Of a stretch of DNA of 64,000 nt, positions 37,620 through 50,334 are shown one piece after another. Made by a program: the position numbers and the translations under genes. How positions within the stretch are numbered: the stretch's first letter is position 1; the number at the start of each line of letters is the position of its first letter. Under the pieces are notes generated by a model. That model made no database searches. It was not told the origin of the DNA and was given only the letters and a program-made list of their open reading frames with translations. The DNA comes from Geobacillus kaustophilus. Its GTDB lineage: Bacteria > Bacillota > Bacilli > Bacillales > Anoxybacillaceae. The DNA is taken from assembly GCF_000948285.1 (NCBI RefSeq), contig NZ_JYBP01000003.1:1860001-1924000 (forward strand). The letters run 5' to 3'.

Positions 37620-37925
37620 GATAAAGGAGAAGTCAATGGCTTTTTCTAGTTTACGAACAAGGTGGTCTTCAGGAACAAGATCATCAATTTTTACCGTTGT
37701 TTCGATATGTCTCCGATCTTCTTGGTAACGTTGAAGCATCTTATTCCACTCCTTCAAGATACCCTTATACCTATATATTAAAACAGCTTGTCGACTTTGT
37801 CGACAAGCTGGGGCTTTTTGCGTATACCTCTATTAAACATTTGTACTTCCAAAGTATGCAGAGCATCTTCAGAAACACTGTATACAGGCATTTTTATCAT
37901 CATATGAGATATGAATGTTCGATAT

Positions 37926-38159
37926 TTAAAAAATACCGGTAATTTGAATTTGAGATACAATGTCTTTTAATTTTTCTTCACCAATCAACGCATTATTTAT
38001 AAAATCACTTACATTTGTATATTCTTGATGATTTAAATTATAGTACTTTGTAAGGCAAATGCCTACTTGAGTATTAGTTATTGAATAACGTTCACCCTTA
38101 TAGATAAATTCTATATCATGTCCAATCTCTATAAGCTCTATTAATTTTTCTAAACTCAT
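37926..38159 (-). CDS. Immunity protein for the WapA toxin tip
   Basis: 77 residues (MSLEKLIELIEIGHDIEFIY...), small and mildly acidic. A two-helix start is followed by short strands around KGERYSITNTQVGICLTKYY. It starts 11 nt after the wapA stop, so translation is probably coupled. Small proteins with a similar IELIExGHDIEFxYKG start occur behind Bacillus Rhs genes as I recall. The role as cognate immunity is inferred from position. Confidence 0.65.
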   Translation of the reverse strand: MSLEKLIELIEIGHDIEFIYKGERYSITNTQVGICLTKYYNLNHQEYTNVSDFINNALIGEEKLKDIVSQIQITGIF

Positions 38160-38170
38160 ATTTTATCTTC

Positions 38171-41100
38171 CTACTTTCTTCTACCTTTATTCATTGGTTC
38201 TGCTTTCCCTCTTTTAGGTTTTTTCCCATCCCATTTCCATTTATGTCGATGTGGTCCCCAAGGATGATGTTTCGGATTTCCGTGATCGCTATAGTCCATG
38301 TCTTTTTTCGCTCTTCCCGCACTATCATAATATCTTCGTTGTATAACTTTTCCTTTCTCATCCCTTAAAGTTAAGCTTCCTTTTCTAGGGCCTGTTAGAG
38401 GTAAAGAACCTTTACTAGTCAAACTTTTTACTTTCTTTCCTAAATACCACGCTCCATAGGCCCCGACAACAGCAGCAGTACCAATTAACATTACTTGTCC
38501 AACACCAGGAACAAAATAAAGCCCTACAGCATACGCAAACTTCCCATCCGGATCCACCAACATCACCGGATTGTTATTCGCATACGCATACCCATTCTGC
38601 GTGAGAATATCATCTGTATCCCCTGGATCTGGATCCAAGGAAAGGAACACGCCATGCTCTGGATGATAGTACCGGGCAATTAAGTAATAGAGACCCGTTT
38701 CGTTGTCATATTGGTACCCCGCATATCGGTATGGGTTTTCGTCCGCTAAGTCGCCAGATTGGGAAAGAATATTTCCCCATGCATCGTATTGATAACGGGC
38801 AACGATATTTCCTTGCTCATCCGTCAGGGCGATGACATCTCCATGCGCGTTATAGTGGTAAAAATATGTCGCATTGCCTTTTTTCATGGCAAGAAGCTGA
38901 CCGTTTTCTCCATATATATACGATTTTACCACATTTCCACTCGCATCGGTTTCGTATAGAACATTTAAGCTATCGCCTTGGTAATGGTAGTTCGTCACGA
39001 CGCCATTGACGTTCTTTTGGATGCGTCGGCCGTCTTCATCATATTTGTACGTCACAAAAGGAGTGCTTTCACCTTTTCTTGTAATCGAGACGAGCTGGTC
39101 GGCTGCGTTCCATTCATATTGATACTGACCGTCTTCCAATCGGTTGCCGTTCGCATCGTACGTGATTGTTTCGTCACCGAAACGAACCAACTGATTCGCC
39201 GCATTATAATCAGCCGTGGTCGTCGTCGACTGCCCATCCTTGGTTTTCACGATTTGCTTCCGGTTTCCGAATCCGTCATAGGCATACTCGATTTTCGTGC
39301 CATCTGGAAGCTGCTCTTCCACTAATTGGTCTAGGGCATCGTAACGGTAGACGGTCGTTTCCCCCGTTGGGGATTCCACTTTCGTCCGGTTGCCGTTTTC
39401 ATCGTAACGGTATGTTTCCGATAAAATTTCTTTTCCGTCCGCCGTACCGATCGAAACGCTTTCCACTAAGCCGCGGTCATCATACGTAAAGGTCGAACCG
39501 GCCCCATTTCCTGTCGTGAAGGTGCGAACGTTTCCTCTCTCGTCATAGTCAAAGCGGTACGTATACGTTCCATCTTGGACGACCGTATTTTGATCCAATG
39601 CATTATATTGGTAATGGATCGTTTGGCTAAAGGACCCATGAGAGAACATGAACTGCTGCAATTTATCCGATGTGGTTGGGTACAGCCATTTTTGCAGCCC
39701 GCCACGGTCCGACAGTTCCACCAGCCGATTCGCTTTATCAAATGTTCTTGTTTTGGTCGTACCGTCTTTTAAATATTGTACAGAAAGTTTGTTTCCGTTT
39801 TTGTCGTAACTAAATTCGTAATACGGAACGTTGTTGTAAGAAATTGTTTTGACCCGTTCCGTTCCGTCATACGTCCATTGAATCGTGTTTCCTTTCGGCA
39901 AAACCGTTTTGATTTTATTTCCATTGGCATCATATTCATTCGTTGTCACATCATTCAACGGACCGACGGTTTTCATGAGTTTACCGGTCGCATCATAAGA
40001 ATAGGCAAATGTTTGAGACTGGCCGTCGCTGGTTCGAATGACTTTTGAAGTCATATTGCCATTCAAGTCATAATCGTAGTTGACGGAAGTACCGTTCGCT
40101 AACAACAGCTGTTTTAAGCGATCCGATAAATCATACGTGTACTCTTTCTTGTTTCCTTTCTTATCGTACTCGCTTAACAGGTTTCCTACGGCATCATAAT
40201 TCTTTTTCGCCACATAACCTTCTTCATCCACTTCTTCCGTGACATAATTTCCGCTGGCATCATACTTGTTTTTCGTCACCACGTTTCCTTCCATTAAACG
40301 GATCGCGTCAAACCATACCGTTCCCGTGTAATTGCCACGGAAGACAGCGGATATGTCGATTTTATCCATTGGCTTGGAAGGTTGAATCGAAACGGCGGCA
40401 CGGTTCCAATCTTGATTGCCAGTAGGGAAATCGGCGGTATACGTTTGGGTCGTTCCATCCACAAAGTATACTTTAGCCGTAATGGAATAATCGCTTGCGC
40501 TCACGGTTCCGTTGGCTTTGACATCCTGCGCTTTGGAAAGACCGGTGAGTGTCAGGCGAATCGGTGTATCACTTGAAGTTTGCCCTACGATCACCGTCTG
40601 TTTATATTCACTAGCCGACTGCGTGGTACTTGTTCTCGATACTTTGAGAGAGTAAGCCCCATCAAACGATTCTGCATTATCTACGCTTCCGCCTGTTCCG
40701 CTCCAGTTCGTGACGGTTCCTTCAAAGCTGCTATTTACAACTGGGTTGTAGCTGGAAGAAACCTGCGCTTCCTCTAATTGAACATTATCAAACCACGCTT
40801 CTCCGGAAGCATCTGGAGACTTATGATCGACCTCTAAATAGACGCGAATTTTGGCTGCATTCGAAGGAGTGGTAAACGTGACTTGCCGCTCTGTCCAAGG
40901 TCTTGTGCCTGTAAGTTGGCTATAACGATGATCCGCCCAAGAAATCGTTTGATTTTGACTATTCATGAATTGAACATTGAAAAAGGCATTGGCTTTCGTT
41001 AAATTCGTTTTGATCTTCCCGCTTAACGTATACGTGGTATTCGGTTTCACTGTGATTTCTTGGGTAGCCGCTACATAACCAAGTTCCGTGCCTGGCGAAG

Positions 41101-42284
41101 TAGAGTCAGCGACGATTTTTAACGTTTTTCTCCCTGTCAATCCATTATAGACATTCGTGTCTTCCAGTAATTGCCCAGAATCATAATGACTGAGCAGATT
41201 CCAAGCGGTGATTCCTTGTTCAAAGCCACTATTAGAGAGTAAATTCGTGGCACTGCCTAATGTATCACTTTCCTCAATAATGTTCCCATAGGAATCATAC
41301 TTCGATACCGAAGACGTTTTTCCCGATTGATCGGTTTCAGATACAGGATTTAAGCCATCATAGGCAATCGTGGTTGTATCGCCTTCCGTATCTGTCATGG
41401 AGATGACATCATTATTTTTGTTATACTCGTATGTTTCCGTACCATAACTATCTTTCGCCGTTAACACATTCCCCTTGGCGTCATACGTATATGATTCAGT
41501 AGGATTCGCTGCATTTTGATCATTCGGATCCCGTGATTCTACTAGATTATTTCCCTCATAAACATAGCTTGTCGTAATGTTTAAGCCATCTACGTCCTCA
41601 ATGATTTGAATAGGATTCGCTGCTTCATTAAAGGTATACTGAATTTTACGGCCATTCGGTTGCGTTACGACGAGTTGTCGTTTTGTTTGGTCATAGTTCA
41701 TCGTATAGATGCGGTTTTCAGGATCAATCGCTTGGCTTAGCCTGTCGCCATGATAAATGAACTGATTAACGACCGGTTTTGCTTCCGTATGTGTCGGTTC
41801 CAATACTTTCTCTAACCGACCAAGTTCATTATATTGGTATCTCGTTACTTCCCCGCCCGTCTGGGTTACTTTTGTTAACAAGTCGTTGTTATACTCATAC
41901 GTGATTGTCCGATTCATTGGGGCGGTAATTTTCTGGATTCTGCCGCTTGCGTTGTACTCCATACTCAGTTTTCTGCCCGACGCATCGGTAATCGACACTA
42001 GCTTTCCGTTAGAATAACTGTAGGTAGTGGCATTCCCATGTCCATCCACGATTTTCGTTAACTTGCCGTCACTTTTTTGAAAGTGGATTTTCGTTTGATC
42101 TTTTGTCGTCAGTATATATTCATCGGTTGTTTCGCTTAACTCCAAGTAAACACCTGTCGGGGCTTTATACGTGCCGTCGGATAATTTCGTGAATATATGG
42201 AGCGTGCCATCTTCATCCGTGAACCTTGCCTCGTTTCCTTGAACCACGATATTCATTTCCGCATCGCTATGCCATCCTTTTCCG
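38171..42284 (-). pseudogene. wapA: wapA-like Rhs toxin gene, 3' part
   Basis: Continues the gene whose 5' part is at 43906-46717, starting GKGWHSDAEMNIVVQGNEAR. The Rhs core has many YD repeats (YSYSNGKLVSITDASGRKLS, YEYNNDLLTKVTQTGG), two jelly-roll-like modules mid-way, and the terminal ARYYHPEHGVFLSLDPDPGD ... NNPVMLVDPDGKF boundary. The tip has a hydrophobic segment (VGLYFVPGVGQVMLIGTAAV) and a basic His-rich end, YYDSAGRAKKDMDYSDHGNP then HHPWGPHRHKWKWDG, resembling the type-24 group of polymorphic toxins (tentative). Joined to the 5' part minus one CGGAAAAG it gives 2305 codons, close to Bacillus subtilis WapA (2334). Confidence 0.85.
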
Positions 42285-43831
42285 TGAAAATCCCCACCAC
42301 TTGGTGAGTGCGGTATACGCTCCTGATCCGTGCGGGTATACTGAAAATGGCCAAAAAAGGCAATAGGAAAGCAGAGGTGCCCGATTTTAGGCATCTCGTA
42401 TAACCTGTCTGCCTTTTGGCTAGACTAAATAAGTTGTGGTTGGCGGAACGGCTCTTTGCGGGAGATCATGCAAAAGATGATCACCAACATCCGCCGAGCA
42501 ATGGCGATGAGGGCTTTTTTCTTCCCGCACCGGGCCGCCAACGACCAAAACTTTCGGGACAAGGGATGCGTCTTAGATCGAGCTGCTGACCATGCCGCCT
42601 CGCATAACGCCGATCGGAGATGGGGATTGCCTTTTGTCGTGCGCGTGCTCTTTCGCTTTCCGGCGCTTTCATGGTTGCCGGGGGACAAACCCGTCCATGA
42701 AGCCGCCCGTTCCGGCGTTTCAAAGACGCTCATGTCGGTTCCCATCTCCGCGATGATGACGGCGGCGGTTTGTTTTTTCACTCCGGGCATGGTCATCAGC
42801 AATTCGACTTCCTCACGATACGGCTCGAGCAGGCGGTCGATGTGCTGGTCGACTTCTTCGATGAACCGCTCCAATTCCTCAACGTGTTTCCACAAGAGGC
42901 GAAGGAGACGGAGCTCGTGTTCGGTCAAGGTGCCCAGCAGCGAATCGTACACCGCTTGCTTTTTCTTTTTGAGCCTTCCGCGCAGGCATTGATCCAGCTC
43001 GTCCTTGTCCACGTATCCCTTCTCCAGCAGCCGGGCAAGGATGTCTTTTCCGGAAACGCCGAAGAGATCGGAGAGGACCGAGCCGAGTTTGACATTGGAA
43101 GACTCGAGCACTTTTTGAATCCGGTTTTTCTCCGAACTCAACTGTCCGACCCACTTTTTGCGGAGGCGGGTAAAATCCCGCAATTCGCGAATATCCGCGG
43201 GGGGGACGAAACTTTTTTCAACGAGTCCATGGCGGAGCAGCTTGGCGATCCACTCGGCGTCAGAGACATCGGTTTTTCTTCCCGGGACATTTTTGATCCG
43301 TTGCGGATTGGCCAGTGTCAAGTCGACATAGCCCTCGAGGAAGGCGAAGACCGGTTTCCAATACACGCCGGTGGATTCCATGGCGACATGGGTGACGCCA
43401 TGTTCTTCGAGCCACTCCAGCAGGTCGCCAAGTCCCTTCGAGAACGTGGAGAAGGTTTGAATGTCCTTTTGAATGTGTCCATCTTCTTCCCATAGCGCAC
43501 AGGCGACGATGGTTTCGGCATGAACATCCAATCCTGCGCAGCGAGGATAGATGACATCCATGATGAAAATCCTCCTGTTCGATGATCGAGTGCGCAAACA
43601 GCGAATCCACGGGAGAAATGCGGCAGTTTTCCGTTCGTCGTCACCTTTCCTCCGCATCGGGAAAGGGCGGACAATGGGTGGTGCACCCAGTGGATTCGAA
43701 CGCTTTTCCGTACAGGGTCCAAGCCACCATTAAGTATAACGTCCTATTGAACTGTTTGCGCCTACTCTTCATTATGGGAAGAAAAGGGGGATTTTCATGC
43801 CCGGGTGGAGGGCAAAACGTTGCCCATGGAA
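42285..43831 (-). mobile_element. IS110-family insertion within a repeat unit in wapA
   Basis: The insertion is bounded on both sides by CGGAAAAG (minus strand; 42277-42284 and 43832-43839). Its borders TGAAAAT and GGGCAAAACGTTGCCCATGG also bound the adjacent 66-bp unit at 43840-43905. IS110 elements normally make no target duplication, so the IS probably inserted into a small repeat that was already in wapA. The exact IS ends are not certain. Confidence 0.6.
42425..43561 (-). CDS. IS110-family transposase (DEDD type)
   Basis: 378 residues from the ATG in ATCATGGATGTC, with AGGAGG upstream; an upstream in-frame Met at 43657 has no such site. N-terminal RuvC-like DEDD domain: CAGLDVHAETIVACALW, THVAMESTGVYWKPVFAFLE and GRKTDVSDAEWIAKLLRHGL. 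C-terminal transposase_20 domain: LLMTMPGVKKQTAAVIIAEM and RAASWTGLSPGNHESAGKRK. The frame is complete. Confidence 0.93.
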   Translation of the reverse strand: MDVIYPRCAGLDVHAETIVACALWEEDGHIQKDIQTFSTFSKGLGDLLEWLEEHGVTHVAMESTGVYWKPVFAFLEGYVDLTLANPQRIKNVPGRKTDVSDAEWIAKLLRHGLVEKSFVPPADIRELRDFTRLRKKWVGQLSSEKNRIQKVLESSNVKLGSVLSDLFGVSGKDILARLLEKGYVDKDELDQCLRGRLKKKKQAVYDSLLGTLTEHELRLLRLLWKHVEELERFIEEVDQHIDRLLEPYREEVELLMTMPGVKKQTAAVIIAEMGTDMSVFETPERAASWTGLSPGNHESAGKRKSTRTTKGNPHLRSALCEAAWSAARSKTHPLSRKFWSLAARCGKKKALIAIARRMLVIIFCMISRKEPFRQPQLI

Positions 43832-43913
43832 CTTTTCCGTGAAAATGCGTGTGCCTCCAAGGGTGATTTTCATGCTGGGTGGAGGGCAAAACGTTGCCCA
43901 TGGAACTTTTCCG
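43832..43913. repeat. Repeat unit X bounded by CGGAAAAG
   Basis: A 66-bp unit (43840-43905) with CGGAAAAG on each side (plus strand CTTTTCCG at 43832-43839 and 43906-43913). Its right half (GGGCAAAACGTTGCCC palindrome) is repeated at about 43790-43831 next to the IS110 insertion, giving a 74-bp period. A related sequence (CATGCTTGGTGGTGAGCG ... TTGCTCATG) occurs at about 47101-47133. Confidence 0.65.
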
Positions 43914-46717
43914 AACAATCCAACTGATGTGGATAAACTATTGTAGGTTCTCGTAATTCCAAGCTCCGGTCCTCTTCCGGAAATCGAAACATCGTCTTCG
44001 TCTATAATCAGATTACCGGTAGCGGCATTCACGCTGCCATACGGAACATCAATGATGGACCAGTACTCTTCTTTTCCTAAATACTCATTCGCCTCCGGAA
44101 TTTTCACCGTCAATGCATTGCTGGAAAATACCGTTTCCCCATCCGCATTGTATGCGCTGAGTCGGAACCAGTAACTGGTGCTTGTAGCGTATTTTGTCCC
44201 CATTTTCGCATACATTGGGGAAGGATCTTTCGGAAGTTCCAATCCTTGTCCATCATGATGCAACGTTAAGGTACTAGAGTTCCCTTGTTGGATTTCCTCC
44301 GGAGTTGGCCAAATTCCTTTGTTTTGTGTCGTCCAATGGTCCACGTCTCCTACATCAAATGCTTCATAGTAAAGTCCATTGAAAATCCACACTTTATACC
44401 CTGTCGCTCCAGGAATCTTATCCCAGTTTAACATGACATAGCCAGAGTTGCTCCCCGATTGATTGCTGTAAGCAAATCCGGAAGGCGCTGATGGCACTGG
44501 CAAATCTGGAATACGAGGCATATACGCATCCGAAAAGACGGTTTCCCCTTGAGAGTTATAGGCACTTACTCGAATCCAGTAGTTGGTAGCCGTTGCGTAT
44601 TTTGTTCCTGCATTGGCATAGACCGGGGACGGGTCAACAGCTAATTCTGTGCCAAGACCATCGTTTAAATGCAACTTATATCTACCAGCACTAATTTCCG
44701 TGGAGGTTGGCCAATACTTTTTGTTTTTCGTTGTCCAAGAAGTGACGTTCCCGACATCTAACGATTCATAGTAGGAACCGTTAAAAATCCAAATTTTATA
44801 CCCCGTCGCTCCACTCACAGGATTCCATTTGAAATCGATATATCCTGTTCCGTTTCCGTTCGTGTAACTTACCCCTGTCGGAGCGGATGGTTTCGCCAAA
44901 TTCGGAATGGTTGGCATGTAGGCACCTGACATGGCGCTTTCGCCTTGAGGGAAAATGGCGCTGACTCGGAACCAGTAGTTCTTGCTATTCGGATAGCTTC
45001 CGCCTGAATTTCGATAGACCGGGGAAGGATCGACAGGAAGCTCCGTCCCTAACTGATCTTGGTGCAAGTCGTATCTTCCAGCACTAATTTCAGAAGGGGT
45101 CGGCCAGATTTTTTTCCCTTTTGTACTCCAAGAAGTGACATTTCCTACATCAAACGCTTCATACGATTTCCCGTTATAAATCCAAACTTTATAACCCGTA
45201 GCACCAGGAACCGGATCCCATGATAAATTGACATATCCTGTGCCATCCCCATTACTGAAGGCCGTTCCTGTCGGCGTATTTGGAACTGGTATCGTATACG
45301 TAACAGACAAATATGGTTTATAACTGCTATTCGTAGTGGAGACAACCTTTTTCCAATACGTTTGTCCATTGCCATTCGTATGAAGTTTCCATCCGTAATT
45401 TGTCTTTGTCCCGGATGCCCATTCTTTTACCGTATTCGTTACATCAAATTGCGCCCATTGGTCTCTTGCGACATCAACCTTGCCAATGTTGGTGGAGGAA
45501 GGTTGATTATTCCACGTTAACGTGCTCGCGGACCATGGACCGTTGACAACATCTAGCCATAGACCTGTTGGTGTTGTTGCATAATACGAATGGGTGACAT
45601 ATACATTGAATGTGGCACTCGTCACATTCATATTTTTGATGCTCGATAGATCTTGATTCAAAAAGCCATAGCAAGTGCCTGTTGTTCCATCATAATACCC
45701 CACCTTTAAAACGTATTGTCCCTGCGCCGAATCCCACTTACTTGATGAGGAACTATAGTTGGTTGTCGGATAGGCGCTCATCACAAATGCATCGGTAGAC
45801 ACATTAATGGAAGTACTCGGATCAATATAAACAGGGTATACACGTTTAGGATCCTTCAGCCACTCCGGGTCGGCTTTGACCGTTAAAATATATCCTTGAT
45901 CATCCTGTTGTAATTCATACGTTACATTCTCTGAGCGTTGCACTTCACCAGAGCGTTCATCGACATTCGAATCCACCATAAACGGCTTTGGCAGTTCAAA
46001 AACCTTTTCATTTTCTTTATTTGTAAATAAAATGGAGCCATCGTCTTGAATGTCTGCATGTAAATCCGTTTTCAGACGGAATTTGAAAATATGATAGCCA
46101 GTAAAAGAATGAAGAACCAAATCTTCTTTCGTTGACTCGTTAAATGTGATATGTTGCAAGTCTATACTCGGAAAAATGTTTTTATGAAGAATTTTGTTGT
46201 CTTTTTTCGTATAGGTGGCGGTAACATCCTTCGCTTTTATCGGTTGTGCGTTATTGCCTGCCGCCTCTAAAATAGAATAGGAAATCGAATATCCATTGTA
46301 ATGGAACGTGGCGTATTCTCCATCGACCATCTTTTTATAAAAGTTTGTCTCCAAAATGGTATTCTCTGTTTCAACGTAATTCGTATTATTGGTGCTATCC
46401 GTTAGGCTAGAAGATACTTCCTCAAATAGTTTTTGTCCCTTTTTCTTCACATGAATAGGCTCAAAGTAAATCTTCTTGGTAAACGTGCCATCGCCGTTGT
46501 CGTACACCTTGGTGTTGGCAGTTCGCCACTCCACGATTTCCCCTGGCTTGAGATGACGTTTCGGGGCTTCCGGCACCTTTGGCGGCCCCTCTTTTGGCGC
46601 CACACGGTCAACCCCTGATCGGATCGTTTCGGCAAGTCCCTTTGTCGGGACGCTTGACATCATCAAAGCCCATACGATCATCCAAACCAACCATCGTCGC
46701 AAACGAATGTTTCTCAT
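43906..46717 (-). pseudogene. wapA: wapA-like Rhs toxin gene, 5' part
   Basis: The start is the ATG at 46717 (MRNIRLRRWLVWMIVWALMM), behind GGGGAAGGAGAGC; the frame extends upstream without a better start. Signal peptide 1-29, then a low-similarity region. A DNRLRE-like domain spans about 305-475 (AFVMSAYPTTNYSSSSSKWD). Three fibronectin-III-like repeats follow, about 478-610, 625-745 and 755-885, each with GYKVWI or GYKIWI. A short Rhs-entry motif comes next (GSVNAATGNLIIDEDDVSIS). The order matches Bacillus WapA, a secreted wall-associated protein that delivers its tip to neighbouring cells. The frame is broken after GLFGK by repeat X and IS110, so the secreted product would lack core and toxin. 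Confidence 0.86.
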
Positions 46718-47265
46718 ATGCTCTCCTTCCCCATTTCTGTCGCTTTTATTAAAAATTGTATCTTTCCCCCTCCCTGCCATCCATCGTTTTCGACAGACAA
46801 AGTTCGACATGGGTTTTCATTTTCTCCAGAAGCTTGTGTGAGTAAAATATTTGTGGGTGAAATGGAGAAAGAATCCTAGACGAAAATTGCAAATGTTTGC
46901 TTGTTATGATGATCGTGACCACTAAGCGAAATGCTGTAAATGATCATTTTATTTGAACGCCAAGCTATCCGTTTTTCTGTGGGGCTGACCCAAAAGCGTC
47001 ATTCCTCTCAAACGAAATACAACATATTGCGCATGATTCATTTTATTTCGTGGCGATATATGGTGATGAGCAAGGGTGTCCCGATTCTTTTGGGACACCC
47101 CCATGCTTGGTGGTGAGCGAAACTTGCTCATGAATGTTTTTGATGATTTTTTTCAGAAAGCCCACGAAATGTTGACGACATTAGGCGCTGTCACACTCCG
47201 TTTTTCCCCCATGGAATGAAGCTGATGACGAGTGAGGCATCTCCCCGCTTGATCCATGTCCATGA
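46718..47265. other. Intergenic region between wapA and pyrE
   Basis: No convincing gene. It contains a perfect hairpin GGGTGTCCC/GGGACACCC (about 47064-47092), next to a repeat-X-like sequence. A segment at about 46980-47040 (GGGGCTGACCCAAAAGCGTC) looks like the end of a degraded insertion sequence. It forms the border between the toxin island and the pyr operon. Confidence 0.5.
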
Positions 47266-47297
47266 CTAAAGCGCGGACCGTTTCGTGGTCCACGCTT
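47266..47297 (-). terminator. Candidate pyr operon terminator
   Basis: On the minus strand, GCGTGGACC, a loop and GGTCCGCGC followed by TTTAG, 15 nt after the pyrE stop. The T-run is short, so termination strength is uncertain. Confidence 0.5.
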
Positions 47298-47311
47298 CTC
47301 TTTCCCTGCTT

Positions 47312-47931
47312 TTAGCCCCCCCACTCCTCCGGATTCTCCCGCCATTTTCGCAATGTCGCCAGATCATGTTCGCTGACGGCGCCAAGGCGGACGGCCGTTT
47401 CGATGAGCGTGTTGTAGTCGGTGAGGGTGTAGGCAGGCAAATTCGCTTCGGCAAACGCCTGTTTCGCTTTTTCGAGCCCATACGTGAAAATGGCGGCGAC
47501 GCCAAGCACGTCGCAGCCGGCCTCTTTCAAGGCGCGGACGGCCGTAAGCGAGCTGCCTCCCGTCGAGATCAAATCTTCGATGACGACAACGCGCTGGCCC
47601 GGTTCGGCTTTTCCTTCGATTTGTTTCCCCTTGCCGTGCGCTTTTGCTTGGCTGCGGACGTAACACATCGGCAGATCAAGCCGTTCGCTCACCCAGGCGG
47701 CGTGCGGGATGCCGGCGGTCGCTGTGCCGGCGATGAGGTCCGCTTCGCGGAAATGGGTGCGGATGAGCTCGGCGAGGCCGTCGGCGATCGTGCGGCGCAC
47801 GTCGGGGTAAGCGAGCGTCAGGCGGTTGTCGCAATAAATGGGCGATTTCAAGCCCGAGGACCATGTAAACGGTTCGTTCGGCTGCAGGGCGACCGCCCCG
47901 ATTTCAAGCAATTTGGCGGCGATGTCGTGTT

Positions 47932-47935
<4 letters not shown>
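47312..47935 (-). CDS. pyrE: Orotate phosphoribosyltransferase
   Basis: 207 residues. It transfers the phosphoribosyl group of PRPP to orotate, giving OMP. The PRPP loop [14 protein letters not shown] is at about 115-130, and the substrate region has [11 protein letters not shown]. The ATG overlaps the pyrF stop (ATGA) and has GGAGGAGAGAGA before it. It is the last gene of the operon, followed by a hairpin. Confidence 0.96.

Positions 47936-50330
<2,395 letters not shown>

Positions 50331-50334
<4 letters not shown>

Larger units (their letters stand above)
34667..37739 (-). pseudogene. IS1182-family transposase interrupted by IS66 copy 4
   Basis: The N-terminus MLQRYQEDRRHIETTVKIDD lies at 37739-37620 and the rest at 35998-34667. 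Removing IS66 and one GATAAAGG leaves 1452 nt, 483 codons plus stop. The join reads KAIDFSFIYDMVKDLYSPNH, the normal IS1182 sequence. Motifs include GRPSLDPVVLFKMYLI, VVFVDSTHVKASANKRK, DVCIDAGYKTPAIAKYL and the Cys cluster CLCPN ... CQGCPSLQKC. Confidence 0.88.
34620..37819 (-). mobile_element. IS1182-family element carrying IS66 copy 4
   Basis: The transposase is bounded by AAAAAGCCC motifs in inverted orientation at 34620-34628 and about 37811-37819. Each lies next to a hairpin (CCCTTCTC/GAGAAGGG and AGCTTGTCGAC/GTCGACAAGCT). The ends are inferred from these motifs, and I could not confirm a target duplication. Positions 37820-37925 show no gene. Confidence 0.65.

Noticed and set aside
43791-43913. 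The 74-bp repeat near IS110 as a coding tandem repeat of WapA
   Set aside because: The period is not a multiple of three and it breaks the frame; removing it restores the WapA sequence.
46718-46810. Upstream Met for wapA (MSNFVCRKRW)
   Set aside because: No ribosome-binding site. The ATG at 46717 has GGAAGGAGAGC and starts a normal signal peptide.
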